A DNA stretch of 64,000 bases from assembly GCA_025058595.1 (NCBI GenBank), contig JANXEK010000004.1, positions 18,216 through 82,215 of the forward strand. Reading direction: 5' to 3'. Position numbers and translations under genes: made by a program. The notes under the pieces are model-generated. The model ran no database searches. It was not told where the DNA came from and saw only the letters and a program-made list of their open reading frames with translations. This stretch comes from Candidatus Bathyarchaeota archaeon. Its GTDB lineage: Archaea > Thermoproteota > CALKCG01 > B24 > DRYS01. This document shows, in pieces, positions 50,829 through 60,152 of this stretch (the first letter of the stretch is position 1; each line of letters begins with the position of its first letter).

Positions 50829-51771
50829 ATTGAAGGTTGCTCTTATAGGATGTGGATCTTGGGGTGGTAACCATGCTAGGGTATACTTTGAGTTGAACGA
50901 TGTATGCGAGCTTGTAGCTGTATGCGATGTAGATAGGGAGAGGGCTGAGAAGGTCGCCAGAAGGTATGGTTGTAAAGCGTATACAGATTACCGGGAGCTT
51001 ATAAGGGATTGGAAACCTGAAGCTGTGAGTATATGTACGCCCTCATCTACTCATTTCGAGATAGCGTACGAAGTTGTCAGAGATGGTATAGATGTCCTCG
51101 TAGAGAAGCCTATGTGTACTTCTGTAAATGATGCTTTGAAGCTTGTATCCGAAGCTGAGCGTAGAGGTGTAGTATTGATGCCTGGGCATATAGAATGCTT
51201 TAACCCAGGGGTTAGGAGGGTTAGATCGATGATCGAGGAGGGTAGACTAGGCGATATACTTATGCTTACGGCTAAAAGGGTTTCATACTGGCCTGAGAGG
51301 ATCGGCGACGTAGGTATAGTTATGGATACGGTGATACACGATGTATACGTGTTCAGATATCTACTATCAGAGGATCCGAGTGAGGTTTACGCTTTAGCGG
51401 GTAGGCTTATGCATAGATTCGAAGATTATGTAGGTGTAATTTTAAGGTATGGGGGGTCGACTATAGGTTTCATAGAAGCTAACTGGATGACACCTAGGAA
51501 GGTTAGGAATCTAACGGTAACGGGGAGTAACGCTATAGTATCCCTAGACTATCTAACCCAGGAGATAGTGTACGAGAATAAGGACTCCATACTTACACCT
51601 ATATCTAGATGGGATGAACCCCTAAAGATAGAGATAAGACACTTCATAGAAGCATCCCTAGGTAAATGCAGACTAGAGGTAACAGGATACGATGGATTAG
51701 AAGCTTTAAAGGTTTGTGAAGCGATACTAGAATCTAGCAGGACTCATAAACCCGTGAAGCTCGAGAGGTGA
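50809..51771 (+). CDS. Gfo/Idh/MocA family oxidoreductase
   Basis: KVALIGCGSWGGNHARVYFELNDVCELVAVCDVD, VLVEKPMCTS. Confidence 0.93.
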   Translation: MSPLPGRLKVALIGCGSWGGNHARVYFELNDVCELVAVCDVDRERAEKVARRYGCKAYTDYRELIRDWKPEAVSICTPSSTHFEIAYEVVRDGIDVLVEKPMCTSVNDALKLVSEAERRGVVLMPGHIECFNPGVRRVRSMIEEGRLGDILMLTAKRVSYWPERIGDVGIVMDTVIHDVYVFRYLLSEDPSEVYALAGRLMHRFEDYVGVILRYGGSTIGFIEANWMTPRKVRNLTVTGSNAIVSLDYLTQEIVYENKDSILTPISRWDEPLKIEIRHFIEASLGKCRLEVTGYDGLEALKVCEAILESSRTHKPVKLER

Positions 51772-51777
51772 AAGATA

Positions 51778-52053
51778 TTGAAGAGAAGGCTTATGGATTA
51801 CCTGGCATGCCCTATAGATAAACACCACCCGCTAGACCTGATAATCTTCGAAGAGGAGGGAGAAGAGATAACAGAAGCTATCATAATATGCTGGAAATGC
51901 AGGAGATACTACCCTGTTAAAGACGGTATACCAGAAATGCTCCCAGATCAGCTAAGAGATAGAAGGGAGGATATAGCATTCCTAGAGAAATGGAAAGATA
52001 GAATACCTAGAGAGATACTCGAAGAAGGCAAGCCATACCCCCTTAAGAAGTAA
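51778..52053 (+). CDS. Trm112-like zinc-binding protein
   Basis: KRRLMDYLACPIDKHHPLDL...IICWKCRRYYPVKDGIPEMLPDQLR. Confidence 0.88.
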   Translation: MKRRLMDYLACPIDKHHPLDLIIFEEEGEEITEAIIICWKCRRYYPVKDGIPEMLPDQLRDRREDIAFLEKWKDRIPREILEEGKPYPLKK

Positions 52054-52098
52054 AAGTTTTAGCCTAGAATCCTAAAACATAGGTATATCTCGAAGAGT

Positions 52099-52172
52099 AG
52101 CCCGGTGGTGCAGCCTGGTAAGCATGGAGGCCTTTGGAGCCTCCGACGGGAGTTCGAATCTCCCCCGGGCTA
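52099..52172 (+). tRNA. tRNA-Gln (anticodon UUG)
   Basis: Acceptor AGCCCGG/CCGGGCT, anticodon stem-loop GAGGC-CTTTGGA-GCCTC, T arm GGGAG-TTCGAAT-CTCCC; no intron. Confidence 0.92.
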
Positions 52173-52246
52173 TAGGATTTCCACGATAATATCCATTTAA
52201 TGCTACTTCTACTACTATTTACGAGTGTTAACACCTACGTTGGGTC

Positions 52247-52326
52247 GGTCTCAGGATCGTCCTCTCAAAGCCTTAAGAGAAGATCGTTCACCTAGCCTCG
52301 TGACTTCGAGCTCACTAGGTGAGACC
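52247..52326 (+). ncRNA. Candidate structured RNA (closed multi-helix fold)
   Basis: GGTCTC(52247-52252)/GAGACC(52321-52326) can close; internal TCACCTAG/CTAGGTGA with CTCG-TGACTT-CGAG, plus TCTC..GAGA hairpin. Confidence 0.4.
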
Positions 52327-52488
52327 CATTTAATGTCTATTTTTCAAAACTTTTCTTAAGCCAGCTTCGTTTATCTTAGACCTTCCACCCCTCTTCTTCT
52401 AGGTATTCTTCGTATCGTCCTATCGTTTTGTCTATTTGTTCTTCTATGAATTCTGCGGCATCCAGGTATGAAGTATCGAGCATCGATA

Positions 52489-52560
52489 ATGGATTTTTAG
52501 GTGATTATTAATGGCGGAGGTATGGAAATATTCATGGTCGAACCCCGGGGGGTAGACTCT
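52489..52560 (+). repeat. 72-bp inverted repeat, copy A
   Basis: 69/72 identical to the reverse complement of 60129..60200; no indels. Confidence 0.92.
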
Positions 52561-52677
52561 ACCTATACTAGGCTGGATTAGGTGTAGGGCTTTCCGTAAC
52601 ATCCATGAATCTGCTGAGGGGTTCTTCTAGATGGAGCCGTTAGATTCTAGGAGGGAAATCTTAATAACCCTGTAATA

Positions 52678-53034
52678 TTGTTATCTATGTTTAGATCTTG
52701 TATGATGAAGCTTCCTTGCGAGCTATCGACCAAGTATATACTTCCAGCTGTGAGAGCTGTGGTAGCTCGTAGACTTATAGAGGAGTATGGCTATACGCAA
52801 TCCTCTGTAGCTAAAATTCTAGGTACTACCCAAGCTGCTGTAAGCCACTATATGAACGTTAAGCGTGGCGGTAGGCTTATCGAGAAGCTTTTATCTATAG
52901 ATGAAGCTAGGAGGGTTATAGATGGTATGGTCGATAGTATAGTTTCTGGTGGCGTGTTTAGAGAGGATTATCTATGCGAGCTATGTAGGGTTATGAGGCT
53001 TTACCTAGAAGGGGGAAACTATACTACGATGTAA
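52678..53034 (+). CDS. HTH transcriptional regulator upstream of thi4
   Basis: ARRLIEEYGYTQSSVAKILGTTQAAVSHYMNVKRGG; C-terminal Cys pair CELC. Confidence 0.85.
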   Translation: MLSMFRSCMMKLPCELSTKYILPAVRAVVARRLIEEYGYTQSSVAKILGTTQAAVSHYMNVKRGGRLIEKLLSIDEARRVIDGMVDSIVSGGVFREDYLCELCRVMRLYLEGGNYTTM

Positions 53035-53096
53035 ACCTCGTAGCCTATCTTTAAATATCCTTTATATCATCAGATATGGAGATCTAACGGTGTTAT

Positions 53097-53900
53097 GTGG
53101 GGGGGTGGCAGCGGTTTATGGTTATCGATGAAGCATCTATATCTAGAGCTATAATAGAATCTTCGGCTGAGAAGCTATCTAGGTTGATGGATATCGATGT
53201 AGCGGTAGTCGGTGCAGGTCCGGCAGGTCTTACGGCTGCGGTATACCTTGCTAGGAGCGGTTTGAAGACTGTGGTATTCGAGAGGCGGCTATCCTTCGGT
53301 GGCGGTATAGGTGGTGGGGGTATGCAGCTACCGGCTATCGTGGTGCAGAAGCAGGTTCTAGGTATACTGGAGGATATAGGGTGTAGGTATAGGCTTCACG
53401 GTTCTACTGGTCTCTACATAGTGGATCCTGCTGAGATGATAGCTAAGCTTGCATCCTCAGCTATAGATTCTGGAGCTGAGATACTGCTAGGGGTTACCGT
53501 CGATGATGTTATCTATAGGGTTGAGGATGGATGCGTGAAAGTGGTGGGTGTCGTGGTACAGTGGACTTCTACGATAGCCGCAGCTTTCCATGTCGATCCT
53601 CTATCTATGAAATCTAGGGCTGTGGTCGATTGTACCGGTCATGAAGCTGAGGTTGTATCTATAGCTTCTAGGAAGATACCTGAGCTTAACCTATCGATAA
53701 GAGGTGAATCTTCTATGTGGGCTTCGAAGAGCGAGGAGCTTGTAGTGGAGAAGACTGGAGCTGTATGCCCCGGGTTGTATGTAGCCGGTATGTCTGTAGC
53801 AGCTGTGTACGGTATACCTAGGATGGGGCCTATATTCGGTGGTATGCTGCTATCGGGTAGACGTGTAGCGGAGGCTATCCTTAAAGATTTGAAGGGTTAG
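53097..53900 (+). CDS. Thiamine thiazole synthase Thi4-like (His-type active site)
   Basis: DVAVVGAGPAGLTAAVYLARSGLKTVVFERRLSFGGGIGGGGMQLP; FHVDPLSMKSRAVVDCTGHEAEV. Confidence 0.93.
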   Translation: MGGWQRFMVIDEASISRAIIESSAEKLSRLMDIDVAVVGAGPAGLTAAVYLARSGLKTVVFERRLSFGGGIGGGGMQLPAIVVQKQVLGILEDIGCRYRLHGSTGLYIVDPAEMIAKLASSAIDSGAEILLGVTVDDVIYRVEDGCVKVVGVVVQWTSTIAAAFHVDPLSMKSRAVVDCTGHEAEVVSIASRKIPELNLSIRGESSMWASKSEELVVEKTGAVCPGLYVAGMSVAAVYGIPRMGPIFGGMLLSGRRVAEAILKDLKG

Positions 53901-55114
53901 GCTAGGGTTTCTACTATCTTCTTCAGGGTATCGCATAGTATATCGATCTCCTCCATAGTATTGTATATGTAGAGGGATGCTCTCACGGTACCTGTTAATC
54001 CTAGCCTAGCGTGTAGAGGTTCTGCACAGTGTACACCAGATCTTACGGCTATATTCTCGAGTTCGTCTAGTAGTAGAGCGACGTCATGCGGATCTATGGA
54101 TCCTACGTTGAAGGCTGCTATACCGGATCTAAACCTTGTATCCCTAGGCCCGTAGATGGTTACATCCTCTATCTCGCTTAGCCTTCTTAGAGTGTACTCG
54201 GTCAACCTATCTTCGTAGGATCTAACTTTATCCATACCTAACCGTGATAGATAGTCTACTGCTGCTGCGAGACCTATAGCTCCTGCTACGTTGGGTGTAC
54301 CAGGCTCCATCCTCCAAGGCATATCGTTCCACGTAGATCTATCTAAGCTAACCCTTCTAACCATCTCACCACCCGTGAATACTGGTTTAACCTGATCCTC
54401 TACACCTCTACGTATGTATAGGCATCCTATACCTGTAGGTCCAAGCATCTTATGACCGCTGAAAGCTAGGAAATCGCATCCTATCCTCCTAGCATCTACA
54501 GGTATATGCGGTACTGATTGAGCTGCATCGACTAGTAGTAGTATATCGTTCTTACGGGCTATACGTGCTATATCGTCTACAGGGTTCACGGTTCCGAGTA
54601 CGTTTGATATATGGGTTAACGCTATAAGCCTAGTCCTCTCGGATAATATATCGGGTAGCTTCTCTAGATCTAAAGTGCCTCCACCGGTTATATCTAGGAA
54701 TCTAAGCTTAACGCCGTATCTATCCCTAACCATCTGCCACGGTACTAGGTTCGAGTGATGCTCCATAACGGTCGTTATGATTTCATCACCGGGATTCCAA
54801 TCCAAACCGTATGCTACAAGGTTTATAGCCTCCGTAGTGTTCTTAACGAATATAAGCTCGCTCGGGGATACACCTATAAACCTAGCTATCCTCTCCCTAG
54901 AATCCTCATACATCTCTGTAGCCTCCTGCGATAGACGGTATACTCCTCTATGAACGTTAACGGTATACCTCTCATAATACTCTACGATAGCTTCGATAAC
55001 ATATCTAGGTTTAAGAGATGTAGCAGCGTTATCCAGATATACTAGGGGCTTACCATCACTCCTCCTAACCGATAGTATAGGGAAATCCTTTCTAACCTCG
55101 TATGGATCCAGCAT
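53897..55114 (-). CDS. sufS: Cysteine desulfurase, SufS-type
   Basis: VYLDNAATSLKP, EHHSNLVPWQ, FSGHKMLGPTGIGCLY, RSGVHCAEPLH. Confidence 0.95.
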   Translation of the reverse strand: MLDPYEVRKDFPILSVRRSDGKPLVYLDNAATSLKPRYVIEAIVEYYERYTVNVHRGVYRLSQEATEMYEDSRERIARFIGVSPSELIFVKNTTEAINLVAYGLDWNPGDEIITTVMEHHSNLVPWQMVRDRYGVKLRFLDITGGGTLDLEKLPDILSERTRLIALTHISNVLGTVNPVDDIARIARKNDILLLVDAAQSVPHIPVDARRIGCDFLAFSGHKMLGPTGIGCLYIRRGVEDQVKPVFTGGEMVRRVSLDRSTWNDMPWRMEPGTPNVAGAIGLAAAVDYLSRLGMDKVRSYEDRLTEYTLRRLSEIEDVTIYGPRDTRFRSGIAAFNVGSIDPHDVALLLDELENIAVRSGVHCAEPLHARLGLTGTVRASLYIYNTMEEIDILCDTLKKIVETLA

Positions 55115-55157
55115 ACCTCCCCAAACCTCTCCAATATCGAAACCCGGCTCTACTAAG

Positions 55158-56642
55158 TTATACTATAGGTATAAGCTTAGTCGATGTATAGCCTTCCCTA
55201 GCCTCCACCTCTACAGCGTATAGGCCTGTTCTAGGCTTCACCCCATATAGGATTAAAGCTCCGTGCTCCCTGGTAAGCTTCAGATGCGTATCGGCTATAG
55301 GCGATATCCTCTCCGCAAGCCTCGGATAGATAGGTTTAGCTATAAGTAGCGTTAACGATCCTGTGGAGGCTACCCTATCTATATCTATCGATAGTAGGTT
55401 TAAAGCTCCGTTTAAACCGTAGCGTAGGGTTAACCTATCGACCCCTATAACCCTGAGTATAGGCTTACCAAGCTCTGATATCAATTCATCCTCAACCCTA
55501 CAGATCTCCTCGTAATCCTCATCGATAGATCTACCTTTAAGGTATGTTATGCATCGATTATGCTTATACCTCCTTCCCCCTTCTATCGCTACCACTCTAA
55601 GGAGCCTCTCAGCCCCCTCTCTATCCTCGAAGGATGCTAGGGATTGATCTATAACCTTAGATGTATCGATGCCTATGGAGGGTATAACCATGAGACCCCT
55701 CCCCTTACGTAGGAAGCTCGATCCTAACGGTATAGTTAGCGTAGATTGATAGTCGTAGTCTCTAATCCTATAATCCACCTCTAATAAGACTATAGATCCC
55801 CTAGGATACCCGCCTACCACCCTATCTAGATCAGGTATACCCGTCGAGTATGTATCCTGAGATGGATCGTCTGGAGGCTTGTAGAACCTCCATACATCTA
55901 TGCTAGGAGCTACGAAAGGTGGTATAACGTTGAATCCTCCATCGAGGGTGAATAGCATCTGCTTCTCGGATAGGCTTACACCCCTAGCTTTAACTATCCT
56001 TAGATCTCTTAGAAACCTTCCATCGAGTAACCCCTCTCTGAGGATTATAACAGAGTCGGCTACGAACTCCTCGATACCGGATCCCACCCTACTCTCACCT
56101 AGCGGAACCTCGCTTATCAGTATAGTCGTACAATCCATGCTCCATACTATCCTACCTAGAAGGCTATGCAGCAGTATCCTAAGATCGCTGGGATCCCTGA
56201 GGGTTTGAGCTAAAGCTGTGAACGAATCTATAGTTAAACGTTTAGCTTCTATCTCTTCGATAGTCTCTACGATCGACTCTATAGCTAAAGGTAGACCAGT
56301 CTTCTTTACGGCGAGTAGATCTAGAAACCTGAATATACCCTCAGCTTCAAGCTTCTCGAAATCTAAACCTATCCTAGACATAGTCTTGTAGAAGCTAGGC
56401 TTCTTCTCCGCGAAGCTTACGTAGACACCTGGTTCACCGTAATCTACGGCTCCTCTATAGAGGAATTTAGCTGAGAGCATAGTCTTACCGGTACCTGGAT
56501 TGCCTGCTAATATGATTAAACCGCCTCTAGGTAAACCCCCGAGAACTTTATCCAACCCATCGATACCTGTAGGTGTGAGAATAGCGTTAGCCGGTGTAAC
56601 CTTACCTCTAGGATAGGGTTGCTCCTCACTTTCTTTACTCAA
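55158..56642 (-). CDS. KaiC-like RecA-superfamily ATPase, tandem domain
   Basis: TGIDGLDKVLGGLPRGGLIILAGNPGTGKTMLSAKFLYRGA; second domain TGIPDLDRVVGGYPRGSIVLLEVDYR without a P-loop. Confidence 0.9.
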   Translation of the reverse strand: MSKESEEQPYPRGKVTPANAILTPTGIDGLDKVLGGLPRGGLIILAGNPGTGKTMLSAKFLYRGAVDYGEPGVYVSFAEKKPSFYKTMSRIGLDFEKLEAEGIFRFLDLLAVKKTGLPLAIESIVETIEEIEAKRLTIDSFTALAQTLRDPSDLRILLHSLLGRIVWSMDCTTILISEVPLGESRVGSGIEEFVADSVIILREGLLDGRFLRDLRIVKARGVSLSEKQMLFTLDGGFNVIPPFVAPSIDVWRFYKPPDDPSQDTYSTGIPDLDRVVGGYPRGSIVLLEVDYRIRDYDYQSTLTIPLGSSFLRKGRGLMVIPSIGIDTSKVIDQSLASFEDREGAERLLRVVAIEGGRRYKHNRCITYLKGRSIDEDYEEICRVEDELISELGKPILRVIGVDRLTLRYGLNGALNLLSIDIDRVASTGSLTLLIAKPIYPRLAERISPIADTHLKLTREHGALILYGVKPRTGLYAVEVEAREGYTSTKLIPIV

Positions 56643-56790
56643 TCCTTTTCCTCGAAACTAGAAATCTAGATCTGGAAAGTATATAAATCGTACGGTATAC
56701 AATGATCTGATAACATTATAATGGAGAGTAGCTTCCACCGAGATAACCTTAATAAAGTTACGACTATAAAACCTGTAGAAGGGGTGTATA

Positions 56791-58965
56791 TTGGTTAGGG
56801 AGGCCGATATAGATAGGATAGTATCTACGATGAGTTTAGAGGAGAAAGCTAGATTCCTCGTAGGCGTCGGGTTGCCGGGATGGTTCGGAAACCCCCATTC
56901 TAGAGTTCCAGGTGCTGCAGGTGAAACCCATCCTATAGAGAGGCTTAGCATACCCACGATAGTACTTGCAGATGGGCCTGCAGGTCTTAGGATAAACCCT
57001 ATCAGAGAAGGTGATGAAAGGAGGTTTCACGCTACAGCTTTCCCCGTCGCCGTTATGCTCGCTTCTACATGGAATAGAGATATCTTGGAAGCTGTAGGTA
57101 GGGCTATAGGTGAGGAGGCTAGGGAGTACGGCGTCGATATAATCCTAGCGCCTGCTATGAATATCCATAGGAATCCTCTCTGCGGTAGGAGTTTCGAATA
57201 CTACTCTGAGGATCCAATCCTAACAGGTGAGATGGCGGCTGCCTTCGTTAAAGGTATACAATCCCAGGGTGTCGGAGCATGTCTTAAACACTTTGCAGCT
57301 AACGATCAGGAGACTAACCGTATGATCATAGATACGATCGTATCTGAGAGAGCTTTGAGGGAGATACATCTTAGAGGATTCGAGATAGCCGTTAAGAAGT
57401 CTAAGCCTTGGGTTGTTATGAGCGCATACAATAAGTTGAACGGTGTATACTGCTCCCAGAATAGATGGCTTCTAACAGAGGTTCTTAGGAGGGAGTGGGG
57501 GTTCGATGGGTTCGTAGTATCTGATTGGTATGCAGGCGATGATCCTGTAGAGCAGATGAAAGCCGGTAACGATCTGATTATGCCTGGGAAAGCCTATCAG
57601 ATAGACTCTAAGAGGGGGGATGAGGTCGAGGAGATAGTTCGAGCGGTTAGGGATGGGAGGCTTAGCTTAGAAATACTGGATAGGAATGTTAGGAATATAT
57701 TGAGGGTTATCGTCGATTCGCCTTCCTTCAGAGGTTATAGGTACTCTGATATGCCTAACCTAGATGAGCATACAAATATAGCTTACGAAGCGGGTGCTGA
57801 AGGTGTTATACTCCTTAAGAATGATGGAGCCCTTCCGATACGTCTCGATGCTAGGGTAGCCGTATTCGGGACTGGACAGATAGAGACCGTTAAAGGTGGG
57901 ACGGGTAGCGGGGATACACATCCTAGATACGTCGTATCCATCATAGATGGGTTGAGGGGAAGCGGGCTCCTCATCGACGAGGAGCTAGCTGAGGTTTACC
58001 GTAGGTATGTAGCTTGTATGAGGGGTAGAGATGAATACCTTGTAAGGATGGGGTTGCTAGCCGGATCAGCAGCACCTAGTCTACCTCAAGATTTCCTAAG
58101 CGAAGAAGAAGTGGAGAAGATCGCCGATAGGAATAGCGTAGCGGTTTTCGTATTGAGTAGGATCTCAGGTGAAGGCTACGATAGGAAGCTTGAGAAGGGG
58201 GATTTCTATCTAAGCGATGATGAGAGGAGCCTATTGGAGAGGATATCTAGAGCGTTCCATAGAAGTGGCGGTAAGGTTGTAGTCGTATTGAATATAGGTT
58301 CTCCGATAGAGGTCGTAAGCTGGAGGGATCTAGTCGATGGTATACTCCTAGTATGGCAGGCTGGACAGGAGACTGGGAGGATAGTAGCCGATACGCTTAT
58401 AGGTAGGATAAACCCATCTGGAAAGCTACCTGTAACATTCCCTATAGACTATGACGATGTTCCTTCATGGAGCTTCCCAGGTGAACCGAAAGATAATCCT
58501 CAAAAGGTTGTGTATGAGGAGGGGATATACGTAGGCTACAGATACTACGATACCTTCGGAGTCGATCCGGCATACGAGTTCGGATACGGCTTATCCTATA
58601 CTAGGTTCGAGTATAGGGGTCTAGAGTTAGAGAGGATCGGAGAAGCTATCAAGATAGCATTCGAAGTCGAGAATGTAGGGGGCTATCCTGGGAAGGAGGT
58701 AGCTCAGGTATACGTTAAAGCTCCTAAGGGGAGGATAGATAAACCGTTCCAAGAATTGAAGGGCTTCCATAAAACCAGGCTTCTAAAGCCTGGTGAAGTA
58801 GAAAGGGTGGAGCTGGAGCTGGATCTCAGATCGCTAGCAAGCTTCGATGGATGGGGTTGGCTTCTAGATAAGGGTGAATACGAGGTTAGGGTGGGTTCAT
58901 CATCTAGGGATATAAGGCTTATAGGAAGGTTCACTATCGAGGAGGAGAGACGGTACAATCCATAG
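56791..58965 (+). CDS. Glycoside hydrolase family 3 beta-glucosidase-like
   Basis: LADGPAGLRI, DIILAPAMNIHRNPLCGRSFEYYSEDP, GFVVSDWYAG, C-terminal fibronectin III-like domain. Confidence 0.95.
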   Translation: MVREADIDRIVSTMSLEEKARFLVGVGLPGWFGNPHSRVPGAAGETHPIERLSIPTIVLADGPAGLRINPIREGDERRFHATAFPVAVMLASTWNRDILEAVGRAIGEEAREYGVDIILAPAMNIHRNPLCGRSFEYYSEDPILTGEMAAAFVKGIQSQGVGACLKHFAANDQETNRMIIDTIVSERALREIHLRGFEIAVKKSKPWVVMSAYNKLNGVYCSQNRWLLTEVLRREWGFDGFVVSDWYAGDDPVEQMKAGNDLIMPGKAYQIDSKRGDEVEEIVRAVRDGRLSLEILDRNVRNILRVIVDSPSFRGYRYSDMPNLDEHTNIAYEAGAEGVILLKNDGALPIRLDARVAVFGTGQIETVKGGTGSGDTHPRYVVSIIDGLRGSGLLIDEELAEVYRRYVACMRGRDEYLVRMGLLAGSAAPSLPQDFLSEEEVEKIADRNSVAVFVLSRISGEGYDRKLEKGDFYLSDDERSLLERISRAFHRSGGKVVVVLNIGSPIEVVSWRDLVDGILLVWQAGQETGRIVADTLIGRINPSGKLPVTFPIDYDDVPSWSFPGEPKDNPQKVVYEEGIYVGYRYYDTFGVDPAYEFGYGLSYTRFEYRGLELERIGEAIKIAFEVENVGGYPGKEVAQVYVKAPKGRIDKPFQELKGFHKTRLLKPGEVERVELELDLRSLASFDGWGWLLDKGEYEVRVGSSSRDIRLIGRFTIEEERRYNP

Positions 58966-58998
58966 CTTAATCACTCATCCAGATGAGGGTGGAGACAT

Positions 58999-59778
58999 CT
59001 GTCGAAGCGATACACCCGTCTATTCGAATTCGATCCAGCCAAGCTTAGAAGTATCGAGAGGATAATAGTTGTAGGCGATATACATGGAGACTACGATTCG
59101 TTGAATAGGATCTTAAGCTTAGTAGATATAGGTAGAGATCTCCTAGTCTTCCTAGGAGATTACGCCGATAGAGGATTGTATGGAGTAGAGGTTATAGATA
59201 CGATAGCAGATCTCCTAGAGAGGTTTAGCGGGAGAATCATAGCTTTGAAAGGTAATCATGAAGATTATAGCGATGATGGCGAACCTAGATTCTATCCATG
59301 CGATCTGGTATACGAAGCTGAGAGGAAAAGAGGTGGATGGATACGATACTTCTCAGAGAAGCTTAAACCATTCATAGAGAAGCTATACCTAGCAGCGTTA
59401 ATACCTGGAGAGGTATTGATGGTTCATGGAGGGGTATCGAGTAGGATTAGGAGCTTAGACGATCTAAGATATCCAAGCTTAGAGGTTGAGGGGGATATAC
59501 TATGGTCTGATCCGTGGAGTGGATATGGAGAATACCCTAATAGAAGAGGAGTCGGTGTAGAATTCGGTGTAGATATCACGGAGAGTATCTGCGCTAAGCT
59601 AGAGGTTAAGATGATAGTTAGAGGACATGAACCTATGAAAGCCTCGATAGGACCATACAGCGAGCATAACGGTAAGGTAGTTACGGTAAGCTCCACCAGA
59701 GTCTACGGTGGAAAGCCATTCATACTAGCTATAGATCCATCAGCTCCACTTAGTATATCGCATATACCTATAGGATAA
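58999..59778 (+). CDS. Calcineurin-like metallophosphatase (Ser/Thr phosphatase type), apparent CTG start
   Basis: LSKRYTRLFEFDPAKLRSIERIIVVGDIHGDYDSLNRI...FLGDYADRG...LKGNHEDY; GDIHG lies upstream of the first ATG/GTG/TTG. Confidence 0.88.
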   Translation: MSKRYTRLFEFDPAKLRSIERIIVVGDIHGDYDSLNRILSLVDIGRDLLVFLGDYADRGLYGVEVIDTIADLLERFSGRIIALKGNHEDYSDDGEPRFYPCDLVYEAERKRGGWIRYFSEKLKPFIEKLYLAALIPGEVLMVHGGVSSRIRSLDDLRYPSLEVEGDILWSDPWSGYGEYPNRRGVGVEFGVDITESICAKLEVKMIVRGHEPMKASIGPYSEHNGKVVTVSSTRVYGGKPFILAIDPSAPLSISHIPIG

Positions 59779-59805
59779 ACGCCCCTCACGTAATGGCTAT
59801 TACCG

Positions 59806-60027
59806 CTACTCCACTTCAAATCCTAGAATCCGATTCGTATAAGATCGCTCCTCCCCGACGATGTTAACCGTAAACTCTTCACCTTCGAAGAGAAGTTTAT
59901 GGGGGGTTAGAGAACCCTCAGATATAGCTGAAGCTAACCTAGACGGGCCCCCGCTTACAGTCGTAACCCAAGCTTCAGTTATAACGTTGAATCCTCCACA
60001 AATTTCAACGTTACGATGAGGTAGATA
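59806..60027 (-). pseudogene. Open-frame remnant without start codon
   Basis: HRNVEICGGFNVITEAWVTTVSGGPSRLASAISEGSLTPHKLLFEGEEFTVNIVGEERSYTNRILGFEVE*. Confidence 0.3.
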
Positions 60028-60081
60028 GATCTAGGATGAAGTATATAGCCACGATCACGGTACACCTAGCAGCCCCATCCT

Positions 60082-60152
60082 AATCTAACCATAGGGTTAG
60101 ATTCTATTCTATCTCCCAGCTGAGAGATAGAGTCTACCCCCGGGGGGTAGAC
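60082..60152. repeat. Row of three palindromes/hairpins
   Basis: AATCTAACC-ATAG-GGTTAGATT (60082-60103); TCTATCTC-CCAGCTGA-GAGATAGA (60108-60131); GTCTACCCCC-G-GGGGGTAGAC (60132-60152). Confidence 0.9.
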
